Positions 10,231-22,154 of a DNA stretch of 64,000 nucleotides are shown here, piece by piece (position 1 is the first letter of the stretch; every line of letters begins with the position of its first letter). The stretch is from positions 34,839,501 to 34,903,500 of the forward strand of contig NC_080568.1 in NCBI RefSeq assembly GCF_030253575.1, written 5' to 3'. Source of the DNA: Rhododendron vialii. Lineage: Eukaryota; Streptophyta; Magnoliopsida; Ericales; Ericaceae. The position numbers and the translations under genes were made by a program. A model generated the notes under the pieces. That model made no database searches. It had not been told where the DNA came from and was given only the letters and a program-made list of their open reading frames with translations.

Positions 10231-12221
10231 TGTGGGCACGCGCCCCCGGAAATTTTATTCGTAAAATTGGGCGCGGCCCTTTTTGCTTGGAAAAAAGCGC
10301 GGCGAAACGCCTCGATTCGGAGTCGCCACTCGGGTTTTAGCGGTAGGAACACCCAAGGAACCGAACTCGAAAAACGTTTGCCACGTTTGTTTGATTTTGA
10401 AAAGGCTTGTAGACTGGTCCGTCGATACCTTCGATATCTGAGGTTCGGGAGCCATGTTACGAGAGGGGAAGGGTTTTATGGCACCCCTCTCGCCCAATCC
10501 GGAGATCGGTCTCTACTCAGGCATTTTTATAAAGCGTTTGCATTTTTCTCTCATTTAATCATTTTTTTTAGCCAGTTAGGGCGGGGGAACAGTTAATGGG
10601 GATTAAAGTACTATAACAAGTTGTGATTTATGGCAAAATGTATCTGAATGGCTTGATTGCAATGCTAAATATAGATTGAGAACAAGCACTGAGTATCCCG
10701 AGTAAACTGCAGTACGCTGTCACAAGGTGGCGTGAGCAGATTCTGCCAACATGCACTGGTCGAGCCACTGCATGGTGACACAACCTGCGCACACCACATA
10801 AAAACTGGCTTACTCCACTTTTTGGATCTCTCAGTCTTTGTTTGCAACCCTCTGGGCTCTGGAAAGGGACCAGCGCACACCCAGGGCAAACCACGCAGTT
10901 TAATATAGCAGAATATACACAGTCACAGGCAAAATGAATGGCTTTAGGCCATGAAAGAAAGCAGAACACCCCAAAACAGTGTGGGACAGAAGATAGGCCT
11001 AGCTTACGCTTCAGATGCAAGGGCCAGTCACTGGACCCAGAAGCCTACTGCCGTACGCCAGTATATTACTGCCGTACGCCACTTTGCCTTTGATTCCAGT
11101 GTTTGGCTTTGCATCATCCGGGTTCTGGAACATGACCAGAAGGATCCCAGAGGCCTTTACATGACAGAAATGAACAAGATAGGATGCCAACACTAAACAG
11201 TTCTAAATATGGAAAGCAGTAAACTGGTTATTAGCATGCTAAGGTGATCGACAGAAAGATAAAACAAAAAGGAATGACGATCCATGATCCCCACGCCAGT
11301 TGTGCCCATACTTCCATGACTGGCATACGGCATAGACTTACTGGCGTGCGCCATGCTTCATCTGATACGATGGTCATATTTTTACCATTTCAAGGCCAGG
11401 ACTAGTATTGTTTACTAGCCTGGGCCTTGCTGGTTCCCCTCAGGGGTCGAAAACAGAAAAGAACGTAAAGGTGGTATACCTTTTTGTACGGAGGTTTGGA
11501 GGAGGTATTGAGCTTATGGGTTGAAGATGGAGGCTAAGAAGGTGACTGTATGTCAGCAGGGTGTATGGAGGTGGGTTGTTTTCCTTTCTCTTTCAATGGA
11601 AGAAGAGAAATAGAGAGTAAGAAGAGAGGAGAAGAAAGCTTTGTGCTTCTTAATGAGGCCAACCCCTTGCAAATGAATGCAAGGGGGGTATTTATAGAGG
11701 GGGAGTGACTGAGGTCAGTCTGGTCTAAGGCCCTGTTTGGCTGTTTAAGGTAAGGTTGGAGCCTCCCATGCATTAAATGCATGGGACTTGCCTTGATGGG
11801 GGGTGTAGGAGAGAGGGGGAGCGGGCCTGGCCGAAAGCGGTCATCAGGGACACTGTGTCCGACGTCAGGGTGGCACAAAAGTCCCGCCCAAGTGGCTGGA
11901 TAAAGTTGATTTGACTGGGTTTGACTGGCGTGCGCCACTAGTAACTGGCGTGCGCCAGTACAAGATGGGCCACTGGTCGATGACTGACACGTGGCAGGTG
12001 ACTGGCGTACGCCTCCAGGACACTGGCGTATGCCAATTGGGTTTTGCTGGGGCTGTTTGGCTCTGGTTTGAAGGGTTTTGAAAGGTGTTTGAGAGAGGTT
12101 CGGGACGCTCAAAGCTCGACCACACCTTTGTCCTTAAACTGTTTTCGACTAAAATCATCATTGGGGAAATATAAGATCGACAAATAACGTTATCTGGACA
12201 GTCCAGAATGGGGTGTCTACA
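10231..12221 (-). mobile_element. Solo LTR (1991 bp), Tat/Ogre-like by appearance
   Basis: It starts TGTGGGCACGCGCC and ends GGGGTGTCTACA on the + strand, with GAAAG duplicated at 10226-10230 and 12222-12226. No internal domain or second LTR lies between, so it is a solo LTR. Read on the minus strand it begins TGTAGACACCCC and has a TATA box CTATAAATA at about 11692-11700, so the element is oriented minus. At least eight dyads of the GGCGTACGCC type are scattered through it (about 11050-11355 and 11926-12033). The family guess rests on the GAGTGGCGACTCC-type word near the end and is tentative. ORFs here are not gene-like. Confidence 0.88.
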
Positions 12222-12659
12222 GAAAGAGATAGAAAGAGAAATGAGAATAATGATTGGAGATATGGGTAATAAGTGAAAAGTAATTATTGAAAGTAGGAGT
12301 AATAAGTATTTTTTTAGTTGGAAATTTCTTTTCAGAAAGGGAAACAAACAAGTTTGATCTGCCTTCTTTAAATTTATCGATTTTAAGTCCAAAGAATATT
12401 ACTGCATATGGAAAGTTTGATTGAACTGGGGATTAGATTATGATTCAAATGTTTCAGTGGGCGGCCACTTATGATTTGCTAGATAATACAGTACTAGCTT
12501 TGTACCAAAGAATATTTATGAATCTTTTAATTTGTTGTAGTCTTAGCTTAGATGATAATTGTGAGGCATAAGTTAATCAATTCGCTAGTTAGTGCAATCG
12601 TTACTGGTCCAAGGATTGGGAATTGATGAATCATTTTGTTGCAATTAGCCTAGATGATA

Positions 12660-13076
12660 AAAAAAAATATTCCACGGAAAATCTGGGATATCATTAAAAT
12701 GAAGAATGGTCCGAAGACATAACATCAGAAAGAATGGGCTACTATATTGAAAGAAAATTTAACATATTTAAAGAGACAATAGGAAAATAATGGGAGAAGC
12801 TCTAAACAATCCAAAAGAATAGAGCCACAATCAGAGAATGATTTCTCTGCTTGAGTAAGAGCTGGACAAGCTTGAGAGAGTCACCTTCAATAACAATACT
12901 AGAGAAACCTTTGTTCGCAGCAATAACTAAAGCTTCATGAAAACCTAAAACTTCAACAACTCTTAGAGAGAAAATACCAAGAAATGGAATAGATATGGTG
13001 CCCAAAATATGACCCCAATCATCTTGGGCCACAATCCCTACACCAACAAAACCATTTTTCCTACCTACAGCACCAT
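12660..13076 (-). mobile_element. LINE fragment with RNase H domain, minus strand
   Basis: Minus-strand translation of 13076-12802 reads FVGVGIVAQDDWGHILGTI, then GFHEALVIAANKGFSS and IVIEGDSLKLVQLLLKQ. This is the plant RVT_3 RNase H fold common at the C terminus of LINE polyproteins. The fragment abuts the broken exon 3 of the ankyrin half copy at 13079, so it took the place of that copy's 5' half. It is truncated at both ends. Confidence 0.75.
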
Positions 13077-13078
13077 TT

Positions 13079-14817
13079 GTCAAGAACCACAATGGTTCTA
13101 CAGCTTCGGATGTTGTGGAGAATTGTCCTAACAGAGACAAAAAAAAATGGAAATAAGAGAGTTTCTTGTACAAGCTGGTGTTTTTGTCAATCCACTCCTC
13201 CATCTAAACTGCATCTGTTTTGGAACAAGTATTTCTCAGTTGGGAGTGACTGGCTCCGAGAGTTACTATTGGATGTTTCACACACACACAGTCTCTCTCT
13301 CTCTCTCTCTGAGCCACAATTTGATACATATCACTCCTATAGACTCATTCAATCTGACGTACATTAACTTCTTTTTCAAGCAACTTTAGAGCTAGCGGGG
13401 TGATCGATAGTCGTCGGATTCAGCCTATTGTGCCCCTCATAAGGGCCCCATCCTGAGCCCCGCCCAAAAGTGATTCAAATCGGTTATTTTCTTCGACTTG
13501 TTGAGTTTGCCATTTTTTGCAATATCTGACATCGGTAGGATGAACAAAATACCATGCATGTATTCAAATAAATTAACGGCCAGCATGACTTTTGGGGATG
13601 AACTTCAAGACAAATATGTTTGAATCATGTGACTACATATATTCAACCAGTGTATTTTTTATGTACGCGATAAACTATGATAAGACAAATATATTACTAG
13701 GTTTGGTCACTTTTTTTGGGCTCAAAATGGGGTCACCTAGTTTTCATTGGACCCTTCATTAGCGGACAATGGAATACATTGGGTTGTAATTCGAATTTAA
13801 AAAAAAAATTCAATAGAAAAAACTAGCTTTTCAAATAATCATGACCCGAAATCATATATAAATATGTCTTCCATGTCAACAGGTACGCAGCCATTTAATA
13901 ACGGCAGCCACTCTAACAGCAACCATGGCTTACCAAGCTACTTTAAGTCCGCCTGGTGGTTTCTGGCAAAAATCCGGTAAAGGCATAACTGCTGGACAAG
14001 CCGTTATGGACAGTTATCATAGCGAACTTTATGCTGCATACTTACTTGTTAACGCCGCAGTGTTAACATCATCGTTGAGCACTATTATGTTGGCCTTGAC
14101 AGGACTCCACAACAAGTTTCTGATATGCAAGGACGGAACCAGGATTTTACCCTAACAGTGGCGAAATGTATGCTAAAAAAATAAAAAGATGCATTATAAT
14201 ATTAATAGTTATTGGCCCATTGAATTTAGTTTTAGAATACTTTTTTGGATCTCCTTTCTTGAAAAAAATAGAAGATTTATGACTAGTATATAATAAAAAA
14301 TAAGGAAAAAAATCTAGCAGTGGCAACACTATATAAGTTGGGGATAAATTTTTTTTTTCACATATAATAATTGCGTTTTCTAAAATTCTTGTCGTGGCGG
14401 CCGCCGCCACTAGACCCCCCCTGATCCCATCCTTGCTGATATGGATGTTGATATTAACTGTGTATATGTCACTTTCATGTATGGCTGGAGCTTATGTGAT
14501 GGCTGTCTTAATAGTTTTCCCAGAAGTATGGAATTACTTCAAGTTGCCTCTGGAGATATTCAATGGAATGTTCTATAGTTGGATGGGTGTATGCGGAATT
14601 GTCCTGGTGCTTCTCGCAGGCAACTTCATCTTATGGCTGCAAAAAAGGTCAAAAGATTGGGAACAAGTTGAAAAAGTTTCGAGACGGCCTCGTTAAAAAA
14701 TGTCGTACGCGTCACGAACCAGGAGCTACAAATAGTGTCGATGGTGATCGGGCCAGTACTAGTGATGCTCGTGATAATACAACCCGCAACCATAAGTGCA
14801 TTGGAAACATCTGCTAG
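13079..14817 (+). pseudogene. Diverged ankyrin-PGG half copy (exons 3 and 4 only)
   Basis: Exon 3 survives from 13079 to about 13258, but its donor GT has become TT (GAGAGTTACTATTGG) and an A-run insertion near 13139-13147 breaks the frame. Exon 4 starts at 13883 after CAACAG and reads VRSHLITAATLTATMAYQ-like sequence, then SPPGGFWQ (intact PGG). A hAT-like MITE splits it at 14128. Removing the insert restores the reading into the next membrane segment (WMLILTVYMSLSCMAGAYV), so the insertion hit an open frame. A later frameshift in the A-run near 14640-14650 separates the tail, which ends at 14815-14817. This exon 4 is clearly more diverged than those of the other copies. The 5' half of the gene is missing. 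Confidence 0.85.
14128..14435. mobile_element. hAT-like MITE (308 bp) in PGG exon
   Basis: Ends CAAGGACGGAACCAG and CTGATCCCATCCTTG are inverted repeats. CTGATATG is duplicated precisely on both sides (14120-14127, 14436-14443), the 8-base duplication typical of hAT elements. The terminal sequence belongs to the same group as the elements at 33640 and 54926. Confidence 0.93.
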
Positions 14818-16366
14818 CTAGCACATCGTTGGAGTACTCTGGGTTTCCATTCCGAGCGGAGGAGTTGTGCTTTTGGGCTGGCCGGGACAATTGTCGCAGA
14901 GCAGTGGATCTGGGGTGGTCGACAATCTTTAGTAAAGAGTACTACGATGCCGTGTGTGTGTGTGAGATATGGCCCTTTATTCATGTGAGTGTGTGAATTT
15001 ACGTAATTTGAGTGTGTCTACCTACTTGCCTATGGCATGGACTATGGAGTAGTATGAAAGAAGCAAGAGCCGTCTTTGTGTATTTTGTTTACGGTTGTGG
15101 GTGCCTTGTGTTTGTTGTATTGTATGGTTATTAACAAATACTGTTCGGTTTGTTGTGTGTTGACCAATTTGATTTAGTTCCCCGTACTTCTTAAAAAGGA
15201 TGCAAGATTACTTTGGAGTGAATGTATGCATAATAGTCTACTTTCAATCAGTTCCATTGATCCCATTAATCAGTTTAGAACTCAAAAAATCCAAACACCC
15301 AAGCTTACAGATTTATTATTATACTATAAAGAGAATGAATTGGGCGGAACTGCCTTTCAATGTTCACGTGGTGGTCACTGCAACGCCCTTGATGGTTTAG
15401 AATCAAAACACCTTGAAAAATAATAATCATTGACCCATAAAATCAGAACTTAGAATCAATACATAACTTAAAATAAGGATACTGTCGAGAAAAGGAAAAA
15501 AAACTACATTGAACAAAAGAAAAACAAAGACAGATTTGAATGGTTGCGAGTAGGGAAGGAATGCGATGCGAGTTGACGGAGGAGGTAAACGATGCAGACA
15601 ATGTTGGTAGGGTGAACAAAAGTAAATTCTATCGATGATTGTTGCCGACTGTGTAGAGGGAGAAATGTTTGGGGTAAATGCAATATTTTGGAGTGGTTTG
15701 ACTTATCAATCTTTTTGGATTATTAATTTGTCTTTACTTAAAATTTTGTCTTTTATTATTTTGTGTACTTTTTGAATCATTGATCAAGGAATCTAAAATA
15801 AAAAAGTTATGATAATTTTTTTTAAAAGTTCACTAAAAACAAATATAATCCACGGATTTTTTAGATTATTTTTGTTTTACTCAATTTTTTTAGTTTGATT
15901 CGGATTTTTTCTTTATTTTTCAAAGGAGTAAGAACTAGGAGTAGTAAATATGTATTTGATGAGACAAAAAAATATAAGTACAAGTCAATTTCAAATAGCA
16001 AAATCATGAGTGTTCAACAAGATAATTTTTTTCAGATTTTCTTAAAATACAGTCCATGTAGTTTGCATGAAAAATTTGAAACAATCACTCTCCTTACCTC
16101 TTAAATTGTAAAAGTATTAATTATGCTCGCATAATTTTTTATTGAACTTAATTTAGAAGATGTATAATTATGAGAATTAATTTCGTCACTTTATCTTTTT
16201 ATTAACACCACCCTTATTTTCTTACAAAACAAAATCATTTAATTCAACATTTATACCCGTTAAAGAAAATGAGAACGACAAAATCATTCCCCGTAAGTAT
16301 TTATTTAATCTTACTCGCCAATACTCAGTACTGTACCCATCGAAACTCTACTCTCATAGGAGCGAG
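14818..16366. other. Intergenic, no gene recognised
   Basis: The first 250 bases are the diverged 3' flank of the ankyrin half copy. The rest is AT-rich with short ORFs that show neither codon bias nor known motifs. The last 100 bases may hold the promoter of the methyltransferase gene. Confidence 0.5.
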
Positions 16367-17075
16367 ATGAGAGGACCCCGTTTTGCCACCATATCAGTCT
16401 CACCGTCACCGTTCGCCGGCTCCTTCACCGCCGTTCGCCAGCGACACTGCTTTCCACCGCCGGCCGTGCAAGGACCTCTAGGGTTTGACGGCGGCACTAA
16501 CAAGTACTGGGACAAGTTCTACAAGCGCCACCAAAACAAGGTCGAATTCCTCACCCCTCAGCTTTATTACCAGTTACCAATGATTCAGTTATTAAACTCC
16601 CATGGATTCCCAATCTATATGTAGAATATGTAAATACACAATGAGGAGTTATTTGTGTCGAGGGAGTGTAAATGTGTGTGTAATTGCTGCTGGTTTGTTG
16701 TAGTTCTTCAAGGACCGGCATTACTTGGATAAGCATTGGGGGAAAAACTTCTCCGATGATAGTTCCGCATCTCCGAATGGGAAGGTCGTTTTGGAGGTTC
16801 GTTTCTTCGACTAACACTAGATATCTAATATCTTTATTTTCTATTATATGCTATTATATGCTATTATACGTTCGAGCCTGATATAATCTCAAACAGGAGC
16901 GACGTAACATTGTTGATATCACTGATTCATTATTCGGAAGGCCATCGGAGAAAATTTACAGCGGTGCTAACTGCTGCGTGGGATTGGGTGTAGTTCTCTT
17001 CTTTAATTTGTGGCTACGTGATTTGATATATTTGGTTTGTATCAGCTGTGCCCATAAGCTTAAATCATTGAACAA

Positions 17076-17470
17076 TTTTTTTTTTCGGAACAAAATATTT
17101 TATTGACGGGACCAAGCCCAAAACTGCAAGGCGGAATCCTTGAGAGAAGAACACCTCACTACACTAGGACACTCTCTAGCTGTAGTAGAAAACCAGACAC
17201 AAAGAAAAAAGAACTAAAACTAGGCTTTAGAATCAGTCCAAGGTTAATAGCAGATCTGCTCACATGTCTCCAGGAACTCATACTGGCCTTTGACCTCCTC
17301 CAAAATCAACCTCACCACAGAAGTGGAATCATGCCCAACCTGTTGAAAGATCCTTCCATTTCGCTCTTTCCAAATATAGTATACTGAAGCAGCTGGTCTG
17401 AGCTTGCAAAGTCTGGATTGCACAGAGCTATCCTTACAATGTGTCTTGCTAATAGTAGATTAACAAGTTC
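17076..17470 (-). mobile_element. 5'-truncated LINE 3' end in methyltransferase intron 2
   Basis: On the minus strand the last codons of a LINE polyprotein read YYIWKERNGRIFQQ, then VVRLILEEVKGQYEF and a stop. A 3' UTR and a poly-A tail (poly-T at about 17076-17086 on +) follow. The insertion is antisense to the host gene. The left target duplication could not be settled by eye. Confidence 0.8.
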
Positions 17471-17785
17471 ATAGGGATTCTATTTTGGTTAATTTAGTCG
17501 TTACAGGCTTACAGCACGATAGGTCATGTGTCTTGCTCATCGATGTTTATAAGATCTTTTTGTCTTTTGTGATATGTGGTTTCGGTAGAAGCTTCTTAGA
17601 GCAATAAAAAGATTGTAAGGGAAATTACTCTGCATTACCATACCTCTGTTATTGCCGGTAATATGATGTTTTCTAGTGGCAGGTTGGTTGTGGAGCATGC
17701 AATACTGTATTTCCCCTGGTTGCTAAATATCCTAAACTATTTGTTCACGCCTGTGACTTCTCGCCCCATGCGATTATCCTTGTTA

Positions 17786-17788
<3 letters not shown>

Positions 17789-17826
<38 letters not shown>
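17789..17826. repeat. CT microsatellite just after methyltransferase exon 3
   Basis: A pure CT run starts two bases after the exon 3 donor (AAG|GTCTCTCT), replacing most of the normal donor consensus. Confidence 0.9.
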
Positions 17827-17829
<3 letters not shown>

Positions 17830-20800
17830 TGTGAGTGAATGCAGGGGTGTGTTTCAGTGTTTGTGATTGTGCACGCTCGTGCACACTCCTGCATATGCAT
17901 AATTGTGTATCTCCTGTCTTTTTTTATCTTAAAATCTACAAGAGGCTTAATGTTGACTGTAAAATGCCAAACTGTCTCTTTGTGTTCAGAAAAGTATATG
18001 TTGTTTATGTTTTCCTCTTTAAATTATTATTTTCTTACTACTTTTTGAAGCGAACTTTCTGTAATGATGCTTGTGAGTTAACTCATGGTTATGCAGATTA
18101 ATCTGAAGTATAACTTCCATATATTGTCCGTAGGGATAGAAAATTGTGTCTCCCTGTGTTACAGTTACTGGTGATTACTGCCCTTTTCCACTGTTTTTCC
18201 TCTATCTGAGTAGTTTTTGAAGATCTAAATTTCAGTTGACTGCTTGTGTTTTTTGTTCATATAGTTAATAACTTTTAGTAAATAATAAATGGTATGCTCC
18301 TACTCGAGTCAATCGTTGACCTTAGATCTATCTTCTCAACATTGCCAATTCAACTTAGATCTTCATCTAGTAGCCACAACATCCCTAGTATCTTCGTAAG
18401 TGTTTGAGTCCCACTTTTTTCTATTGCCTGCAATCCTTTAATCATGTTCATGATCAGTATTCCACTTCAAAGAAATCCCCTTCTCTATGAACTCGATGAT
18501 CAGTTTTTAAATAACTTCTGTTGTTCCACTGATTGCAGTCACATGTGGATTTCAATGAAGACCAAGTCAATGCTTTTCTTTGTGATGTTGTGACTGATGA
18601 TCTCTGTGACACAATGATGCCTTCTTCTATTGATGTTACCTTGGTAAGTGTGGGCTATAAGTAATTGCTTACTTGTGGTCTGGAAACAGACAAGGGGGAA
18701 GTACATCAGTACATGATCATCTTCTTCTTGTTTATGGTTGTTTCTATAGTTCTGGTTCAAACATAGTTTTTCCTGTCGTGTTGGGAAGTTCTTGTTTTGT
18801 CCTTGGTTCATAGAGAATGCCATCACTGCTTTTATGAAACACCTAACGTGTTAAGCAGATTTTTATGTTGTCTGCAGTTTGTCCAACGAAGATGCATTTG
18901 ATACTACAGAATGTCAAGAAAGTATTAAAGGTAGCTATCGCTTTGTGTTGCTTGACATAGCCACTTTTTCATGCTCTTTTTTTTTTTTTTTTTTGAAAAT
19001 TGCTACAAGGACATATTATGGTGTTCTCAATTTGCAGCCAGATGGTCACGTTCTTTTGTGAGATTATGCAATAGGAGATTATGCTCAAGTCAGTGTCCAA
19101 AATCTATACCTATTACAGCTTATTTAAGCTTGTTTCCAACACTTTTCCTGGACTCTACTAGATAGCTATAGAATTCTTGCACTCACAAATTCTTTTCCAC
19201 TACTGCACGTAATTTTTTATTTTTTCTGCTGGATGAGTTGGACTTCAGATACCCGTGGCTATGTCTCAGCATGGGCAGTAAAAATGAGAGCCACTTTTGT
19301 ATTCGACATCTGAAATCAAATGATAGATTCAGGCCCAGTGTTTGTTGTAGCATTTTGTGGGCGTTTTTTCCTTGTTTACCCTGGGTGTTACAGTTTGCTT
19401 GTGATGTCTTTACTGATGCCTCTTAAAATGAAAGAAGAAAAACTAACTTGTACTAATCAATGGAGCAAGAAGCTAATTCATTTAATCAATAAAGCAAGAA
19501 GCTACATCAACACTGGGGCATAGCCTTGCTATACATAGATTCTCTTGATATCACTGTTTTCTTTTTTCTTTTCACTTATGGCAGTTCTTGTCCTTGATTT
19601 ACTTCTTTATTGAGTTATCTTGATTTGGCCTCCTTGTTCTCTTGTTGTGTAAATCTTCTGACCGAACTTGTAGGTAGAGTTGGATCAGAGGAATCAGATG
19701 ATTAGTGAGAACTTCTATATTCGAGGAGATGGTACTGTAAGAACTCCATATCCAAAAGTCATTGTTGTTCTTCTTGAATACTTTGTATAGCCGGTTTGAC
19801 GGTTGACCATTTACACTTCAGAGCGCTTTTTACTTCTCTGAAGAATTTTTGTCAACCTTGTTTGGAGGTGCTGGCTTCACCATTGTAGATATGGATATAT
19901 ACGGCAGACAGATTCAGAATCGTTCTCAGAACATAACCATGTCTGGGTGAGTTCTGATTTGAATAATCACTTTTTATTTATAGCACATTGGCATTGGCTT
20001 GCATTCCAAATTTTCTTTTATCATGTTATCCTTGTATACGTATTCTGGCTGTAAACTTTTTGTACATGTACAGGGAAGTTGATAAATTTTGATGGACATA
20101 TTTGACTTAATTATCACTGTTCCATTACTGCACCTGCGAACTCTGATAGTTGGAACTTGGAACTCAGAATGAATGTTATCAAACGACAGCAAAAACATAC
20201 TGGCAAATGAATATTTCTCCCCCGTAAACCATGGTAGCTTGATTAATTTAATACTAGGATGGATGTGAAAGAGCATAGTGATCCCGAGACACTTCAAAGA
20301 TCTTTAGCAATGTGAAATAGATATATAATGGTTATTAACCATATCTTTCATAACCTTTAAATGATTCCTGACAAAGCATGGGTGTTGAAATTATTATTTT
20401 TTTCCCGTTTGAAAAATGTCACAACTGCTGCGTTTTACATCTGATTCTCTAATGGATGCCTCTTGTTTTTTTGGATCATGAACTATACTATTAGGCGATG
20501 GATACGAGCCACATTCAGCCAATTTGCTTGTGTTGCTCCTCAATGAAATTTTTGGTGCTTTGACGGACCAGGTATGGCAGCTAACCCCAAAGTTTCCAAA
20601 TTTTAAGAACGATATCATGTAATGTAACCTGTTAGTCTGAGGGAGGAACAATGAACTTTGTTTGTTGCCGAGTTATTTGATGGAAGCATAAAGTTATAAA
20701 TACGCCCGCCAAAATTCATTAGATATTCATTTGGAAGGTAGTCTCCTGTTTTTTTGCAAGGAGTACCCCACTAGGGAACGGATTTTGAGAATCACTTCAT

Positions 20801-20867
20801 CTTGTGGCGGTTTGTTCCTCCCTTTCTTTTGGGCATAATCTCTATTAATATGGAGTTTAATTTGTTT

Positions 20868-21000
20868 CCTTTTTTTTTTTTTTGGTAACGAAGGAATAAC
20901 CCTACAGCCAGGCTACTAAATGAACCCGACTTTGCAACTCAAACCTCCTGAGGAGCTAGTGCTGTCACACCAGTCATGGCTACCCACTTACTTCAGGGTA
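20868..21000 (-). mobile_element. SINE-like retroposon, minus strand
   Basis: On the minus strand the sequence ends GGGTTATTCCTTCGTTACC followed by an A-tail (poly-T at 20868-20884 on +). This layout is typical of plant tRNA-derived SINEs. The same insertion is present at about 52968-53140, where about 25 more bases are kept at its 5' part. It was therefore copied with the segmental duplication. Confidence 0.5.
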
Positions 21001-21759
21001 CTCACTATCTTGAAGAGTACTGCCGAAGTTTGATTTGTTTCCTTATAGTGTGGACATACATGGATTTGATAGTCGAGGTGGAATACATGTACACAATGAG
21101 GCAAATTAATTACTCTATTTTTTTCCGGTACTCAATATTTAACCAACTTACTAGATTGTTAATGAGTTTTTTTTTTTAATTAATGAAAATGTTTTGAATT
21201 TTTTCTTGAAAAAATGTATTATTTTCAAGTCCTTGTTTTGTGAATCGTACATATAATTTTGGGACAATGGTAGTAGTATTTTTTTTAGGGCAAATTTCAC
21301 TTACCTCTCCTTAGGTTTCTGACAGTTACAGACACCTCCCCTTAGGTTACTGAAATTGCACTTACCTTCCCTCTGGTTTAGTTGTCGGCTGCAAATTAGC
21401 CCATCCGTTTGTTGGACGTAATGGAAAAGCAATAAAGGTGATGAGGTCAACATAAAGACATTTTTCCATGACAAATCTACCCCTGGCTCAACTTTGCTCC
21501 ACTTTTTAGTTTCCCCCTCAGTTTCCCTATTAGGCGCCAAAACCTATTACCTGTATAAAAACCAATGCCTCTCACCATTTTCTCCCACCATCAGTTGGAG
21601 GAGCAAGCAGCACACCACTCACAACCTCCTTCTCTCTCCTCTTTTCCAGGTATTGTACAAGTATAGCACCATGTATGGTTTATATATTCAAATTTATGAA
21701 AAAGTAAGTAAATGTAACTACTTATTTGTTGGTTTTTGTACATGCTAAAATTGAAGAAT

Positions 21760-22154
21760 GCCTACTTCAAGCACTGTTGGTACCCAAAACTACCTAAGGT
21801 ACAGGAATAGAACATGCAAATGCAGATTGGGCTGTTGTGAAGATCTCAGAATCTGATTAGAATCCGGGAAGGTTGTACTACGCATGCAAAAATGCAGATA
21901 ATGGGGGCTGTGATTTCTGGGCATGGTGCAACCCAATCAACCAGATCAACAATGTTTCACAGACAAGACCAACATCCCAGCTACCAAGCCTGGATATAAC
22001 CGAAGAAACTGACACAGCAATCCCAGATGGGAGGGTCAACACAAGGCTATTGATCATTGAAGCCACTATTAGCATAGTGAAGGTATTGATGCTTGCAGGC
22101 TTTATTCTAGCCATAACTGCAATCCTAATGTCAGTAGGAGCACTTATGAAGTAA
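21760..22154 (+). pseudogene. GRF zinc-finger / membrane-anchor gene of the MULE (decayed)
   Basis: The 5' part encodes a Cys-rich start (CKCRLG) but then needs a one-base shift and has a stop before NPGRLYYACKNAD. NGGCDFWAWCNP follows. Together these match the GRF zinc finger (C-x-C ... NPGR-x-[FY]-x-C ... CDF-x-W). The C terminus has one hydrophobic helix (IVKVLMLAGFILAITAILMS) ending at residue K before the stop at 22152-22154. Small GRF-plus-helix proteins of this type are often found near plant MULE transposases. The opposite orientation to the transposase fits a two-gene element. Its role in transposition is unknown. Confidence 0.65.

Larger units (their letters stand above)
16367..20546 (+). 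pseudogene. tRNA N3-methylcytidine methyltransferase (METTL2/6/8, TRM140 type), nonsense-disrupted
   Basis: The family methylates C32 of certain tRNAs using S-adenosylmethionine. Nine exons can be read: 16367-16540, 16704-16796, 17683-17787, 18539-18643, 18859-18930, 19038-19088, 19674-19736, 19822-19946 and 20495-20546. All junctions are GT-AG and in phase, giving 279 codons, the usual single-domain length. Diagnostic stretches are KYWDKFYKRHQNKFFKDRHY, NTVFPLVAKYPKLFVHACDF, MHLILQNVKKVLK, ISENFYIRGDGT and RWIRATF. Two lesions are visible. Codon 191 is TGA (19059-19061) where the family has Arg before DYAIGDYA. SAM motif I reads VGCGACNT, with Cys replacing the conserved Gly. The N terminus is Ser/Pro/Arg-rich and could be an organelle signal. 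With only these two lesions the gene died recently, or one is a sequencing error. Confidence 0.87.

Noticed and set aside
10095-12392. ORFs of 130-190 codons inside the solo LTR region
   Set aside because: They fall within LTR borders proven by the GAAAG duplication, and LTRs of this kind are non-coding.
16898-16990. Extra methyltransferase exon between exons 2 and 3 (ERRNIVDITD...)
   Set aside because: Joining exon 2 (...KVVLE) directly to exon 3 (VGCGA...) matches the family and keeps phase. The intervening open stretch has no family match that I can recall.
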